The notes beneath the pieces are model-generated. The model was given only the letters and a program-made list of their open reading frames with translations, searched no databases and was not told the DNA's origin. This document shows, piece after piece, positions 16,131 through 24,022 of a stretch of DNA of 44,626 nt (its first letter is position 1; every line of letters begins with the position of its first letter). Both the position numbers and the translations under genes were made by a program. This DNA is from Candidatus Azobacteroides sp. (lineage in GTDB: Bacteria > Bacteroidota > Bacteroidia > Bacteroidales > WRGA01), in assembly GCA_009787405.1 (NCBI GenBank), contig WRGA01000111.1, positions 1 through 44,626 of the forward strand. The letters are read 5' to 3'.

Positions 16131-16868
16131 ATGGCATATAATGTTTCGATAGATACCGCTCAAAACGTCAAATTAAATTATGAACTCGCAGGAATCGGAA
16201 CCCGCATTCCGGCTTTTCTCATCGACGAGCTGATTAAATCCGCATACATTGTATTGTTGGTTGTGCTGGCTGTCAATTTAAGCGACCGGTATTATTTGGA
16301 GGATGAAATATGGGCCGTCATCGGTATTTTTGCCTTTTTGCCCGTCATGTTTTATTCTTTTGTTCTTGAAACATTGTTCGACGGACAAACGCCGGGTAAA
16401 AAAGTCATGCACATCAAGGTGGTTCGTATAGACGGAAGCGCACCCGGCATCGGGAATTATTTCATGCGCTGGTTATTCCGGATCATCGACTTTCAATGTT
16501 TTTCCGGATTGGTGGCCATTATCGCCATATCCGCTTCTCAAAAAGGCCAGCGAATCGGGGATATGGTAGCCGGAACGACGGTTATTCTCATCAGCAGAGA
16601 TACTTCTTTCAACGATATTCCGTTGTTTCACCTCGAAGAGGAAGAAGAATATGTCACGACTTATCCCGAAGCCGTTAAACTCAGCGACAGAGATGTTTCC
16701 ATCATCACCCGGATTCTGAAAAACTCCGAACAAAACTACAATCCCGAAGCGTTAAGTATGACCGTCAAAAAAGTAAAAGAAGTGACCGGAATCACCGAAG
16801 TCAAACAACGCGATCGTGCCTTCCTGAACACCATTTTGAAAGACTACGGGTATTTGATGATGAAATGA
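16131..16868 (+). CDS. RDD-family membrane protein
   Basis: A 245-residue protein with an RDD domain: GIGTRIPAFLIDELI (Arg and Asp of the first helix), a second TM (about 61-84) and FDGQTPGKKVMHIKVVRIDG, the conserved post-TM segment. A third TM covers about 120-137. The C-terminal 90 residues are soluble and charged. RDD proteins are proposed transporters, but the substrate is unknown. It is divergent from the SpoIIM operon, an arrangement conserved in Bacteroidetes, and convergent with rnr across a repeat island. Confidence 0.85.
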   Translation: MAYNVSIDTAQNVKLNYELAGIGTRIPAFLIDELIKSAYIVLLVVLAVNLSDRYYLEDEIWAVIGIFAFLPVMFYSFVLETLFDGQTPGKKVMHIKVVRIDGSAPGIGNYFMRWLFRIIDFQCFSGLVAIIAISASQKGQRIGDMVAGTTVILISRDTSFNDIPLFHLEEEEEYVTTYPEAVKLSDRDVSIITRILKNSEQNYNPEALSMTVKKVKEVTGITEVKQRDRAFLNTILKDYGYLMMK

Positions 16869-16945
16869 GTTAAGAATTAAGAATTAAGAGTTAAGAGTTA
16901 AGAGTTAAGAGTTAAGAGTTAAGAGTTAAGAATTGAGAGTTAAGG
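16869..16945. repeat. TTAAGAR heptamer tandem array
   Basis: About ten contiguous 7-bp units (TTAAGAA or TTAAGAG) start directly after the RDD stop codon. There are no spacers. An inverted five-unit array faces it at 17388-17427 next to the rnr stop, so transcripts from either side end in complementary repeats. Confidence 0.85.
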
Positions 16946-17073
16946 CTGAAAAGTCTTATAAATCAATATCGGTAGGGCGATGCTCCATGTCATGTTTGGA
17001 AAATTTTAATCATTCCGTAAAAAAACTTATTTTCCGGAAGCTTCCTTTGTAGCTCCGGTGATCCCATCCAACT

Positions 17074-17177
17074 CGCCCTTATTCCCTTATTGACCATGGT
17101 TTAATAAGGGAATAAGAGTAGGTTAATCGGTTTCGCATCCGACTGCTAAACTTGCTTTTTTAGAATAAGGTTTTTAT
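17074..17177. repeat. R1-related element, rearranged copy
   Basis: The left part forms a compact hairpin, CCCTTATTCCCTTATT paired with AATAAGGGAATAAG across an 11-bp loop. The right part, CTGCTAAACTTGC followed by TTTTTTAGAATAAGG and TTTTATC, matches the right arm of R1. The outer left arm is missing, so this is a rearranged or deleted derivative. It abuts an R2 copy. Confidence 0.6.
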
Positions 17178-17179
17178 CT

Positions 17180-17310
17180 TAAGTATATTGCTTATATTTT
17201 AAACGCCAAGTCACAAAGGCGGAAATACGCGAAGTTTAAAATCTTTGCGACTTTGTGTCTTTGCATCTTCGCGTTTAAAATAATTTAAATTAAATTCTGC
17301 CGGGTACTTA
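17180..17310. repeat. R2 palindromic element, copy B
   Basis: Bounded by TAAGTATA and TACTTA, this 131-bp copy shares with 11997-12138 the phrases TATATTTTAAACGCC, ACGCGAAGTTTAAA, CTTTGCGACTTTGTGTCTTT, GCATCTTCGC and AATAATTTAAATTAAATTCT. The remainder of the 16869-17427 gap shows no gene. Confidence 0.7.
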
Positions 17311-17387
17311 CTATATCAACCTTTTACAAATCTTCCGAACATAACCGGGCATGCGCTATTGATTGTAAAAGCTTCATCCCATCACCC

Positions 17388-17427
17388 AACTCTTAACTCT
17401 TAATTCTTAATTCTTAACTCTTAACTT
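17388..17427. repeat. Inverted TTAAGAR heptamer array next to rnr
   Basis: Five to six units of CTCTTAA/TTCTTAA, the reverse complement of the array at 16869, lie immediately beyond the rnr stop codon. Confidence 0.8.
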
Positions 17428-19629
17428 TCAATTTTCCGTGATCAGCGCGAAATCAAGCTGTTTTCTTTCGAGGTTGGCCCGCGCCACTTTAACGGTAATC
17501 GGATCCCCGAGACGATACCGGCGTTTTTTGCGTCGTCCGATCAAGCTGTATGTTTTTTCGTCAAATTCGTAAAAGTCATCATCCAAATCGCGAATCGGAA
17601 CCATTCCCTCGCATTTGTTGGCATTCAATTCGACATAAATTCCCCATTCCGTCACCCCGGATATAACTCCGTCGAATATTTGTCCCAGTTTATCACTCAT
17701 AAATTCCACTTGCTTGTACTTTATGGAAGATCGTTCGGCATTAGCGGCCACTTGTTCCATCGCCGAACAATGTTTGCAGGCTTCTTCACACTTCGGTTGA
17801 AGAATGCTTTTTCCTCCGTTCGTGTAACGTTCCAACAAACGATGGACCATCATATCGGGATAACGACGGATGGGAGATGTAAAATGGGTGTAATATTCGA
17901 ATGCCAACCCGTAATGTCCGATATTTTGCGTGGAATAAATCGCTTTTGCCATGGCGCGGACGGCAACCGTTTCGATCAGATTTTGTTCTTTCCTGCCCCG
18001 AACATCGTCCAACAGCCTGTTGATCGATTTCGAAACATCGCTTTTGCTTCCCCGTGTTTTCAGTTTATAGCCGAAACGGCTGATAAATTCAGAGAAATTT
18101 TCCATTTTTTCCGGATTCGGAAAATCATGCACACGATATACAAAGGTTTTGGCCTTGACTCCTTTCTTTGTTTTCCCGACAAATTCGGCTACGGTGCGGT
18201 TTGCCAGCAACATAAATTCCTCGATCAGTTTGTTGGAATCTTTGGTTTCCTTAAAATAAACGTTCAACGGTTTTCCGGTTTCGTCAATGTCGAACTTCAC
18301 TTCGTAACGGTCGAAGTCGATGGCTCCGGCGGCAAAACGTTTCTCCCGCAGTTTTTTGGACAATTCGTTCAACGTGGTCAATTCGTTTTCAAATTCGCCT
18401 TTTCCGTTTTCCAAAATTTCCTGAGCTTCTTCGTATGTAAAACGCCGGTCGGAATTAATGACGGTACGAACAATCCGGGAGTTGACCACTTCGGCTTTGT
18501 CATTCAGTTCGAAAACGACCGAATAGGTCAGTTTATCTTCGCCCTGACGCAATGAACACAATGAATTACACAATCTTTCGGGCAACATGGGAATCGTTCT
18601 GTCGACCAGATAAACCGAAGTCGCACGATTGAAGGCTTCTTTGTCGATGATTTCTCCCGAAGTCACATAATGGGTGACATCGGCAATGTGAACGCCGACT
18701 TCCCAATTTCCGTTGTTCAATTCCCGGAACGACAACGCATCGTCAAAATCTTTGGCATCTTTCGGGTCGATGGTGAATGTCGGCACGTTTCTGAAATCTT
18801 CGCGTTTGGCGATTTCTTCCGGAGTGATTCCGGCAGGAATATTGTCCGCCGCTTTTTCCACGTTTTGTGGATATTTGTACGGTAATCCGTATTCCGCCAG
18901 AATAGCGTGCATTTCAGCCGTGTTTTCACCGGTGATTCCCAAAATGTCGATGACTTCCCCGATCGGGTTTTTGGATTTTTGCGGCCAATCCACAATTTTC
19001 ACAACGGCTTTGTCGCCCGATTTTCCGCCTTTCAGCTTGTCTTTCGGTATAAATATATCACTGGCCAGACGTTTGTCCGTCAATAAGAATGCAAAATTAT
19101 GAGACACTTCGAGCGTTCCCACGAATGTGTCTTTGACATGTTCGATGATTTCGATGACTTCGCCTTCGGGTTGATATCCTTTGCGTTTGGCAAACAACCG
19201 GATTTTCACCCGGTCTCCCTTCATGGCATGCATCGAATTGCGTTCGGCAATCAAAACGGATTCGCCGCCGTCATCGAAAATGATGAAATTTTTCCCGTTG
19301 CTTTTCCGGTCGAACGTTCCTTCCGCGTAACCGCCTTGCATCTGCAACTTAAATGCGCCGTGGAAAACTTCCGCCAAATAACCGTCTTCCGACAACTCCT
19401 GCAAAATTTCGATCATCTGCATTCGTTGCGGATGCTTGGTTATATCCAATTTATGCCAGATTTGTTTGTGTGTAAACGTATTATCCGGCTCGGCATTAAA
19501 TAACGAAACGACCAGATCGGTCATTTGTTGTTTTTTCATTCCTCTTCCGCCCTTTTCCGGTTTTCCGGAAGTTTCCCGCTTCCTCTTTTTTTCTGAAGAG
19601 GATTTCTTATCTCTTTTATTATCACTCAT
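17428..19629 (-). CDS. rnr: Ribonuclease R
   Basis: A 3'-to-5' exoribonuclease of the RNB family that degrades structured RNA in the cytoplasm. The order is a Lys-rich N-terminus (1-30), a winged-helix segment (35-90), cold-shock domains (about 100-240), the RNB catalytic domain and a C-terminal S1 domain (GVISGVTEWGIYVELNANKC). The metal-binding aspartates lie in DPKDAKDFDDAL (288-299: Asp291, 294, 296 and 297 among them). HYTHFTSPIRRYPDMMVHRL-type residues (here YTHFTSPIRRYPDMMVHR) mark the RNA-binding end of the RNB domain. The length (733) is standard. It is the last gene of a long leftward run, 9 bp after apbE, and is followed by heptamer repeats. Confidence 0.95.
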   Translation of the reverse strand: MSDNKRDKKSSSEKKRKRETSGKPEKGGRGMKKQQMTDLVVSLFNAEPDNTFTHKQIWHKLDITKHPQRMQMIEILQELSEDGYLAEVFHGAFKLQMQGGYAEGTFDRKSNGKNFIIFDDGGESVLIAERNSMHAMKGDRVKIRLFAKRKGYQPEGEVIEIIEHVKDTFVGTLEVSHNFAFLLTDKRLASDIFIPKDKLKGGKSGDKAVVKIVDWPQKSKNPIGEVIDILGITGENTAEMHAILAEYGLPYKYPQNVEKAADNIPAGITPEEIAKREDFRNVPTFTIDPKDAKDFDDALSFRELNNGNWEVGVHIADVTHYVTSGEIIDKEAFNRATSVYLVDRTIPMLPERLCNSLCSLRQGEDKLTYSVVFELNDKAEVVNSRIVRTVINSDRRFTYEEAQEILENGKGEFENELTTLNELSKKLREKRFAAGAIDFDRYEVKFDIDETGKPLNVYFKETKDSNKLIEEFMLLANRTVAEFVGKTKKGVKAKTFVYRVHDFPNPEKMENFSEFISRFGYKLKTRGSKSDVSKSINRLLDDVRGRKEQNLIETVAVRAMAKAIYSTQNIGHYGLAFEYYTHFTSPIRRYPDMMVHRLLERYTNGGKSILQPKCEEACKHCSAMEQVAANAERSSIKYKQVEFMSDKLGQIFDGVISGVTEWGIYVELNANKCEGMVPIRDLDDDFYEFDEKTYSLIGRRKKRRYRLGDPITVKVARANLERKQLDFALITEN

Positions 19630-19638
19630 ACGTATTTG

Positions 19639-20667
19639 TTATTCAATGATCATATATTTCTTAAATCCTTCTGTATAATATACTTGCCAATTTTCTTTTT
19701 CATCGGTATAGATAAAAAAGACGTCCAATTCGGGAAGTTGTTTCAACAATTTTTCGCTCTTTTCCAATCCCATAACCATAAAGGCGGTGGCATACGCATC
19801 GGCGGTCATGCAATCGGAAGCAATGACTGAAGCGCTCAGCAAACGGTGTTGAACCGGATAACCGGTTTTCGGATCAATGGTATGTGCGTATTTTTTACCG
19901 TCTTTGTAATAAAAATTACGGTAATTGCCGGATGTGGCCAAACCTTTTCCTTCACAAAAACGTATTTTTTGCTGCAACGGTTCGTTGATGTATCCGGTTT
20001 CCGTCGGTTTCCGAATCCCCACCACCCAGCATTTTCCGCTCGAATTGACCCCTTTCCCCCGCATTTCTCCGCCTATTTCTATCAGGTAATCGGTAATGCC
20101 TTTCGACTCCAGCAATGACGCGATGATGTCGCACGAATATCCTTTGGCAATCGCCGAGGCATCCAACATCGTTTGCGGTTTTTCTTTTTTGATCCGGTTG
20201 TTTTCGAGCCGGACGGTTTTATATCCTGTAAATTGCAGCAGACTGTCGATAACCGTTTGACCGGCACTATCTTTTTTCTCGAATCCGAATCCCCAGAGAT
20301 TTACCAAAGGAGCGACCGTCATGTCAAATGCTCCGTCTGTTTGTGCGGATATTTCTTCCGATTTATGAAACAGTTTGATAAACCAATCGTTTAAAACAAC
20401 CGTCGAATCATTTTTGTTTATTTTGGAAATGATCGAAGCCGGATTAAATGTCGAGAAAGTCGAATCGACCTTTCTCAATTCAGCGTCAATATCACCGGCT
20501 ATGTCTTCCGAATAGCAGTATTTGATGCTGTAAAGCGTGCCGAATATCAATCCTTCATCCTGAATATAGCGAAGTTCCGGTTCCTTATTTTTTCTGCATT
20601 GCAATACAAAAAAAACGGAAAAAATACCCGCAACAATCATTAACGTGAAAATATATTTTTTATCCAT
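19639..20667 (-). CDS. apbE: FAD:protein FMN transferase (ApbE family)
   Basis: The enzyme transfers FMN from FAD to a Thr of target proteins such as Na+-translocating NADH dehydrogenase subunits or Rnf, on the periplasmic side. The N-terminus has a membrane segment (about 6-22) with Cys24 in VLQCRK, a weak lipobox. Family signatures are LDASAIAKGYSCD, LIEIGGEMRGKG, ATSGNYRNF, HTIDPKTGYP and SDCMTADAYATAFMVMG, whose acidic residues bind Mg2+. The length of 342 is typical. It is 9 bp upstream of rnr and 16 bp downstream of the DUF6048 gene. No flavoprotein target is encoded in the window. Confidence 0.9.
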   Translation of the reverse strand: MDKKYIFTLMIVAGIFSVFFVLQCRKNKEPELRYIQDEGLIFGTLYSIKYCYSEDIAGDIDAELRKVDSTFSTFNPASIISKINKNDSTVVLNDWFIKLFHKSEEISAQTDGAFDMTVAPLVNLWGFGFEKKDSAGQTVIDSLLQFTGYKTVRLENNRIKKEKPQTMLDASAIAKGYSCDIIASLLESKGITDYLIEIGGEMRGKGVNSSGKCWVVGIRKPTETGYINEPLQQKIRFCEGKGLATSGNYRNFYYKDGKKYAHTIDPKTGYPVQHRLLSASVIASDCMTADAYATAFMVMGLEKSEKLLKQLPELDVFFIYTDEKENWQVYYTEGFKKYMIIE

Positions 20668-20683
20668 ACCCGTGTTCCTCTTT

Positions 20684-21388
20684 TTACTTCAAAACGGGAA
20701 GTTTATAAAGCACATTAAATGTAATTCCCCAATGCGAAGTACCTGTCCCGTACCCGGGAATGTACCACGGTTTCAGATTGTCATCATCGGCATGTTCTTT
20801 CCATTTGGTTTTGTATCTGATCGTCCACCCCATGTAAATATCGGAAATAATCCGTACTTGTATGCCGGCCAAAAATTCACCCCATTGAACCGTTTCCGAT
20901 TGTGTGTCGGGATTACCCGTGTAGGTTTCGTTCCAATATTCGCTGTTGATCACTATATTTTTGAAGTCGTAATCGAAAGAGGAAAACCCGTATCTCAATC
21001 CGAGGAAGAAAAAATCCCGGTGTTTTTTATTCAACATGTTATAGTTTAATCCGATACGGTTAAACATCGCAGATTGAGTGCTTAATCCCAATTCAGTGTC
21101 TTCCACGATTGTGTTTCCTTTTCCCGCGCCGATCTCCCAAACCGGGAAAATTTTGTTTTTCAGATTCAATTGCAACACCGCCTCATACGACGAGTAATCC
21201 ACGCCCATCATTCCCGTGACCGGGCCGAACAGATCGGTACCGATATACATTCCTTGAAAAAAAGGCTCTTCCGGCGTTTCTTTCAACTTAAAATCAACCC
21301 CTTTCGCTTTTTTTTGGCCGAGAAGAGGGATTGTCATGAAAAATATCAGCACGCTAAAAAAATATCCGGATGTTTTCGCGAGGCTCAT
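20684..21388 (-). CDS. DUF6048-type exported protein
   Basis: The 234-residue protein starts with a signal peptide (MSLAKTSGYFFSVLIFFM, ending LLGQ). The rest has alternating beta-strand patterns (IGLNYNMLNKKHRDFFFLGL, YMGWTIRYKTKW) and ends in LYKLP, compatible with an outer-membrane beta-barrel. It fits the DUF6048 family, which in Bacteroidetes usually sits next to a DUF6452 gene, as here. The function is unknown. Its start overlaps the upstream DUF6452 gene by 35 bp, an unusually long overlap; no better internal start keeps the signal peptide intact. Confidence 0.65.
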   Translation of the reverse strand: MSLAKTSGYFFSVLIFFMTIPLLGQKKAKGVDFKLKETPEEPFFQGMYIGTDLFGPVTGMMGVDYSSYEAVLQLNLKNKIFPVWEIGAGKGNTIVEDTELGLSTQSAMFNRIGLNYNMLNKKHRDFFFLGLRYGFSSFDYDFKNIVINSEYWNETYTGNPDTQSETVQWGEFLAGIQVRIISDIYMGWTIRYKTKWKEHADDDNLKPWYIPGYGTGTSHWGITFNVLYKLPVLK

Positions 21389-21848
21389 TCACTATGGCTT
21401 TATTGTTCACGGCAATACTGTCGATATGCCGCCGGGTATAAATTACGGTATCTATGGTATAAAACATGGCACATCCGCAAGATGCGGAGATGAAGTGTTC
21501 ATTGTTTTGATGAATAAATGTTACGGTATCATTAACGACTTCCGTTGCCGACCGGGTTATAAATTTAAACACATACGCGGTGGTATTTTCTTTCAACCGG
21601 AGCGGAAGGGTCAGAGTGGCAGTTCTTACCGAATCATACAGCAATGAATCGTTGCCGAGTCCGTACACAAAAAGCGTATCGGCATGCGATGCATTGTCCG
21701 ATTTTTGGTAAAAATTCGCATACAACGCGGTGGTCGTCGATTCGGAACATTCTGTTTCTCCGCAACCGAAAAACAAGGAAGAACATACCATGATTACGCA
21801 ACAAGCAATGATGACACAGGGTGATGCCGGTTTCAGAATTTGTCCCAT
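21354..21848 (-). CDS. DUF6452-type lipoprotein
   Basis: A 164-residue protein with an N-terminal hydrophobic segment ending in SLFFGCGETEC, where Cys29 is a plausible lipidation site. It carries TTALYANFYQK and ends with a CGCAMFYTIDTVIYT segment typical of DUF6452. It is paired with DUF6048 on one side and overlaps the nitroreductase gene by 16 bp on the other. The role is unknown; I infer an envelope-associated pair. Confidence 0.65.
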   Translation of the reverse strand: MGQILKPASPCVIIACCVIMVCSSLFFGCGETECSESTTTALYANFYQKSDNASHADTLFVYGLGNDSLLYDSVRTATLTLPLRLKENTTAYVFKFITRSATEVVNDTVTFIHQNNEHFISASCGCAMFYTIDTVIYTRRHIDSIAVNNKAIVNEPRENIRIFF

Positions 21849-22354
21849 TTTACGATTTCGGATAATGGGTTTCGTTTTCTGTTTTTATTTTCAAAAACGG
21901 ATTGATCTTTCGGATATCCGATCGGTATAAATACCACCGGTTCGAGATGTTCGGGCAGACCGAACTCTTCTTTGCATTTCCGCAAATCGAAGTTGCATAC
22001 CCAACAGCTCCCCAATCCCAATGCGGTAGCCGCCAGACAAATATGCTCCGCGGCAATCGCCGAATCTATGTTGCAATAATCTTTTCCGTCTTTTCTTTTC
22101 CACGACTGTGAATGATCGCCGCATACAACAATGTATACAGGCGCCGTTTTAAACCAATCCCGGTCGTAACAGGATTGTAGCTTTTTCCGGCCGGGTTCTT
22201 CCCTGATCACGACAAATACCCACGGTTGTAAATTTGATGCCGAAGGGGACATTCGGGCGGCTTCCAAAATACACTCTATTTTTTCCTGTTCCACAGGCTC
22301 GGATGTAAAATCTCTCACCGAACTGCGTTTTGTTGTCAATTTCAAAAAATCCAT
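21833..22354 (-). CDS. Nitroreductase-family FMN oxidoreductase
   Basis: A 173-residue protein of the nitroreductase fold, binding FMN and using NAD(P)H; the physiological substrate is unknown. I place the start at 22354 (MDFLKLTTKRSSVRDF). A longer open frame continues to 22864 but there it overlaps the glycosyltransferase gene and reads as nonsense. RSSVRDF (10-16) and ARMSPSASNLQPWVFVV (about 34-50) contact the FMN. IAAEHICLAATALGLGSCWV is the conserved dimer-interface helix. It lies 20 bp downstream of the glycosyltransferase gene and overlaps the DUF6452 gene. Confidence 0.9.
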   Translation of the reverse strand: MDFLKLTTKRSSVRDFTSEPVEQEKIECILEAARMSPSASNLQPWVFVVIREEPGRKKLQSCYDRDWFKTAPVYIVVCGDHSQSWKRKDGKDYCNIDSAIAAEHICLAATALGLGSCWVCNFDLRKCKEEFGLPEHLEPVVFIPIGYPKDQSVFENKNRKRNPLSEIVKWDKF

Positions 22355-22374
22355 GGCTGTGCTGTATAAATTAT

Positions 22375-23322
22375 TTAAAGTTCCGTTTCTATGTTGTACA
22401 TGTTTCTGTCGGCTGAATTGCGGGAAATTAATTCGCCCAGAAATCCGGCCAGAAACAATTGCGTTCCGATAATCATTGCCGTCAGTGAGATATAAAAATA
22501 AGGCATTTCCGTGATCAAGCGATAAGTATATCCCGCATGCATGGCGTAAAGTTTGTAGCCTCCCACGATAATGACGGCAACCAACCCCAATAAAAACATG
22601 ACACTCCCCGCCAATCCGAAAAAATGCATGGGTTTGACTCCGAACCGGGAGAAAAACCATAAAGTCATCAAGTCTAAATAACCGTTGACAAAACGATCCC
22701 ATCCGAATTTCGTTTTTCCGTATTTTCGGGGTTGGTGACGTACTTCTTTTTCTCCTATTTTCTTGAATCCGGCATTTTTGGCCAAATACGGGATATATCG
22801 GTGCATGTCTCCGTATATTTCCAGTTTTTTGACCACATTTTGGCGATAGGCTTTCAGTCCGCAATTGAAATCGTGTAATTTCACGCCCGAAACTTTCCGT
22901 GCGGATGCATTGTACAGTTTAGTCGGCAATGTTTTCGACAACGGATCGTAACGCTTCCTTTTCCACCCCGAAACAAGGTCGTAGCCGTCTGCGGTAATCA
23001 TTTTATAAAGTTCGGGTATTTCATCGGGACTGTCCTGCAAATCGGCATCCATGGTAATGATCACATGGCCTTGTGCTTTTTGGAAGCCGCAATATAACGC
23101 CGGTGATTTTCCGTAATTGCGGCGAAATTTAATCCCTTTTATTTCAGGGTGTTGTTTACTCAACCCGGATATAACTTCCCAAGAACTATCCGTACTTCCG
23201 TCGTCCACAAAAATCACTTCATACGAAAAATTATTTTCAGACATGACTCTCTTTATCCAATCAAACAATTCGGGCAAAGATTTTTCTTCATTATATAAGG
23301 GAACGACGACTGAAATATCCAT
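22375..23322 (-). CDS. GT2 glycosyltransferase, polyprenyl-phosphate sugar transferase type (DPM1/GtrB-like)
   Basis: The protein builds a polyprenyl-phosphate sugar on the cytoplasmic face of the inner membrane, by likeness to GtrB/ArnC/DPM1 enzymes. The GT-A domain starts VVVPLYNEEKSLPELF; VIFVDDGSTD and MDADLQDSPDEIP carry the Asp residues for nucleotide-sugar and metal. RHQPRKYGKTKFGWDRFVN is the conserved segment before the membrane region. Two C-terminal TM segments (about 228-258 and 276-301) anchor it. Length 315 is typical. The donor sugar and downstream pathway cannot be named. DUF4199 is the upstream neighbour, 30 bp away across heptamer repeats. Confidence 0.9.
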   Translation of the reverse strand: MDISVVVPLYNEEKSLPELFDWIKRVMSENNFSYEVIFVDDGSTDSSWEVISGLSKQHPEIKGIKFRRNYGKSPALYCGFQKAQGHVIITMDADLQDSPDEIPELYKMITADGYDLVSGWKRKRYDPLSKTLPTKLYNASARKVSGVKLHDFNCGLKAYRQNVVKKLEIYGDMHRYIPYLAKNAGFKKIGEKEVRHQPRKYGKTKFGWDRFVNGYLDLMTLWFFSRFGVKPMHFFGLAGSVMFLLGLVAVIIVGGYKLYAMHAGYTYRLITEMPYFYISLTAMIIGTQLFLAGFLGELISRNSADRNMYNIETEL

Positions 23323-23330
23323 TTAATAAA

Positions 23331-23371
23331 GTTAAGAGTTAAGAATTATGGGTTAAGAATTATGGGTTAAA
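23331..23371. repeat. TTAAGAR/TTATGGG heptamer array overlapping a gene end
   Basis: The sequence has GTTAAGAGTTAAGAA followed by two TTATGGG units. It overlaps the last codons of the DUF4199 gene (stop at 23353-23355), and so encodes that protein's final residues. Confidence 0.7.
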
Positions 23372-23961
23372 GTCGGGGGTGAATCGTTTTTTTTCGGATT
23401 TCTTTTTACAAGAAATGCGACGGGAATTGAAATGATGATTCCCCACAGCAAGCTGCTCCAAAGATTCTGCACGGCAATTTCTATTGCGCTGTAAGCCGGT
23501 AATTCGGAAAGTTGTTGCATTTGCGATTTCATCAATTCAACTTGTTGTTGATTGATTTCATTCGCCGGAACTTGATTCAAATAATTCTCCATGAAATGAG
23601 TAATACTTTTTATGACATTCGTATAAAATTCAGGCGAAATGTATTGTAAAAATACATATTGCACAATCGCCAAAATCATTGCCGCGAAGAAAAACATCAA
23701 CGTTCCGAAATTCCATGCAAACGAGAAATTGATCTCGCCGTTTAACCCTTCATTCCGGTATTTTTTTACCAAAAAATAAGCTAAAAAAGGGATAAAAATC
23801 ATCGGAACAAAGTATAACAGCAAAATATCATTATTTGAGTATGTTCCCCAAACAACGCACAGAAATGTAAAGACCAAATACAAACCCATTAATAACCCAT
23901 AATACATGGTATATTTGAAAAAGAGCGACGCTCTTTCTTTTTGCTTCGTAATATTGTTCAT
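23353..23961 (-). CDS. DUF4199-type four-TM membrane protein
   Basis: The 202-residue protein has four hydrophobic segments (about 18-43, 46-64, 83-106 and 163-183), with a soluble loop between TM3 and TM4 (ITHFMENYLNQVPANEIN). This fits DUF4199, a Bacteroidetes inner-membrane family of unknown function. It is the first gene of the leftward run ending in rnr. The last residues, LTHNS, are encoded by the heptamer repeat, so the natural end may differ. A perfect -7 box lies 23 nt upstream of the ATG. Confidence 0.75.
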   Translation of the reverse strand: MNNITKQKERASLFFKYTMYYGLLMGLYLVFTFLCVVWGTYSNNDILLLYFVPMIFIPFLAYFLVKKYRNEGLNGEINFSFAWNFGTLMFFFAAMILAIVQYVFLQYISPEFYTNVIKSITHFMENYLNQVPANEINQQQVELMKSQMQQLSELPAYSAIEIAVQNLWSSLLWGIIISIPVAFLVKRNPKKNDSPPTLTHNS

Positions 23962-23983
23962 CTTTTCTTATTCAATTGATTTG

Positions 23984-23991
23984 CAAATGTA
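23984..23991 (-). promoter_or_regulatory. -7 box of the DUF4199 gene
   Basis: TACATTTG on the minus strand is an exact TAnnTTTG match, 23 nt before the ATG at 23961. It probably drives at least the first genes of the DUF4199-to-rnr run. Confidence 0.6.
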
Positions 23992-24022
23992 GCTTTTTTA
24001 ACCATATCAATCCTTTTTATTT

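Noticed and set aside
16869-16945. Possible CRISPR array
   Set aside because: Units are 7 bp and contiguous, without spacers or an adjacent cas gene.
17680-18555. 291-residue open frame on the plus strand
   Set aside because: It is antisense to rnr, has no family resemblance, and rnr is unmistakable on the other strand.
22355-22864. N-terminal 170-residue extension of the nitroreductase frame
   Set aside because: It lies antisense-free but out of frame inside the glycosyltransferase gene, has no domain likeness, and the nitroreductase fold begins exactly at MDFLKLTTKRSS.
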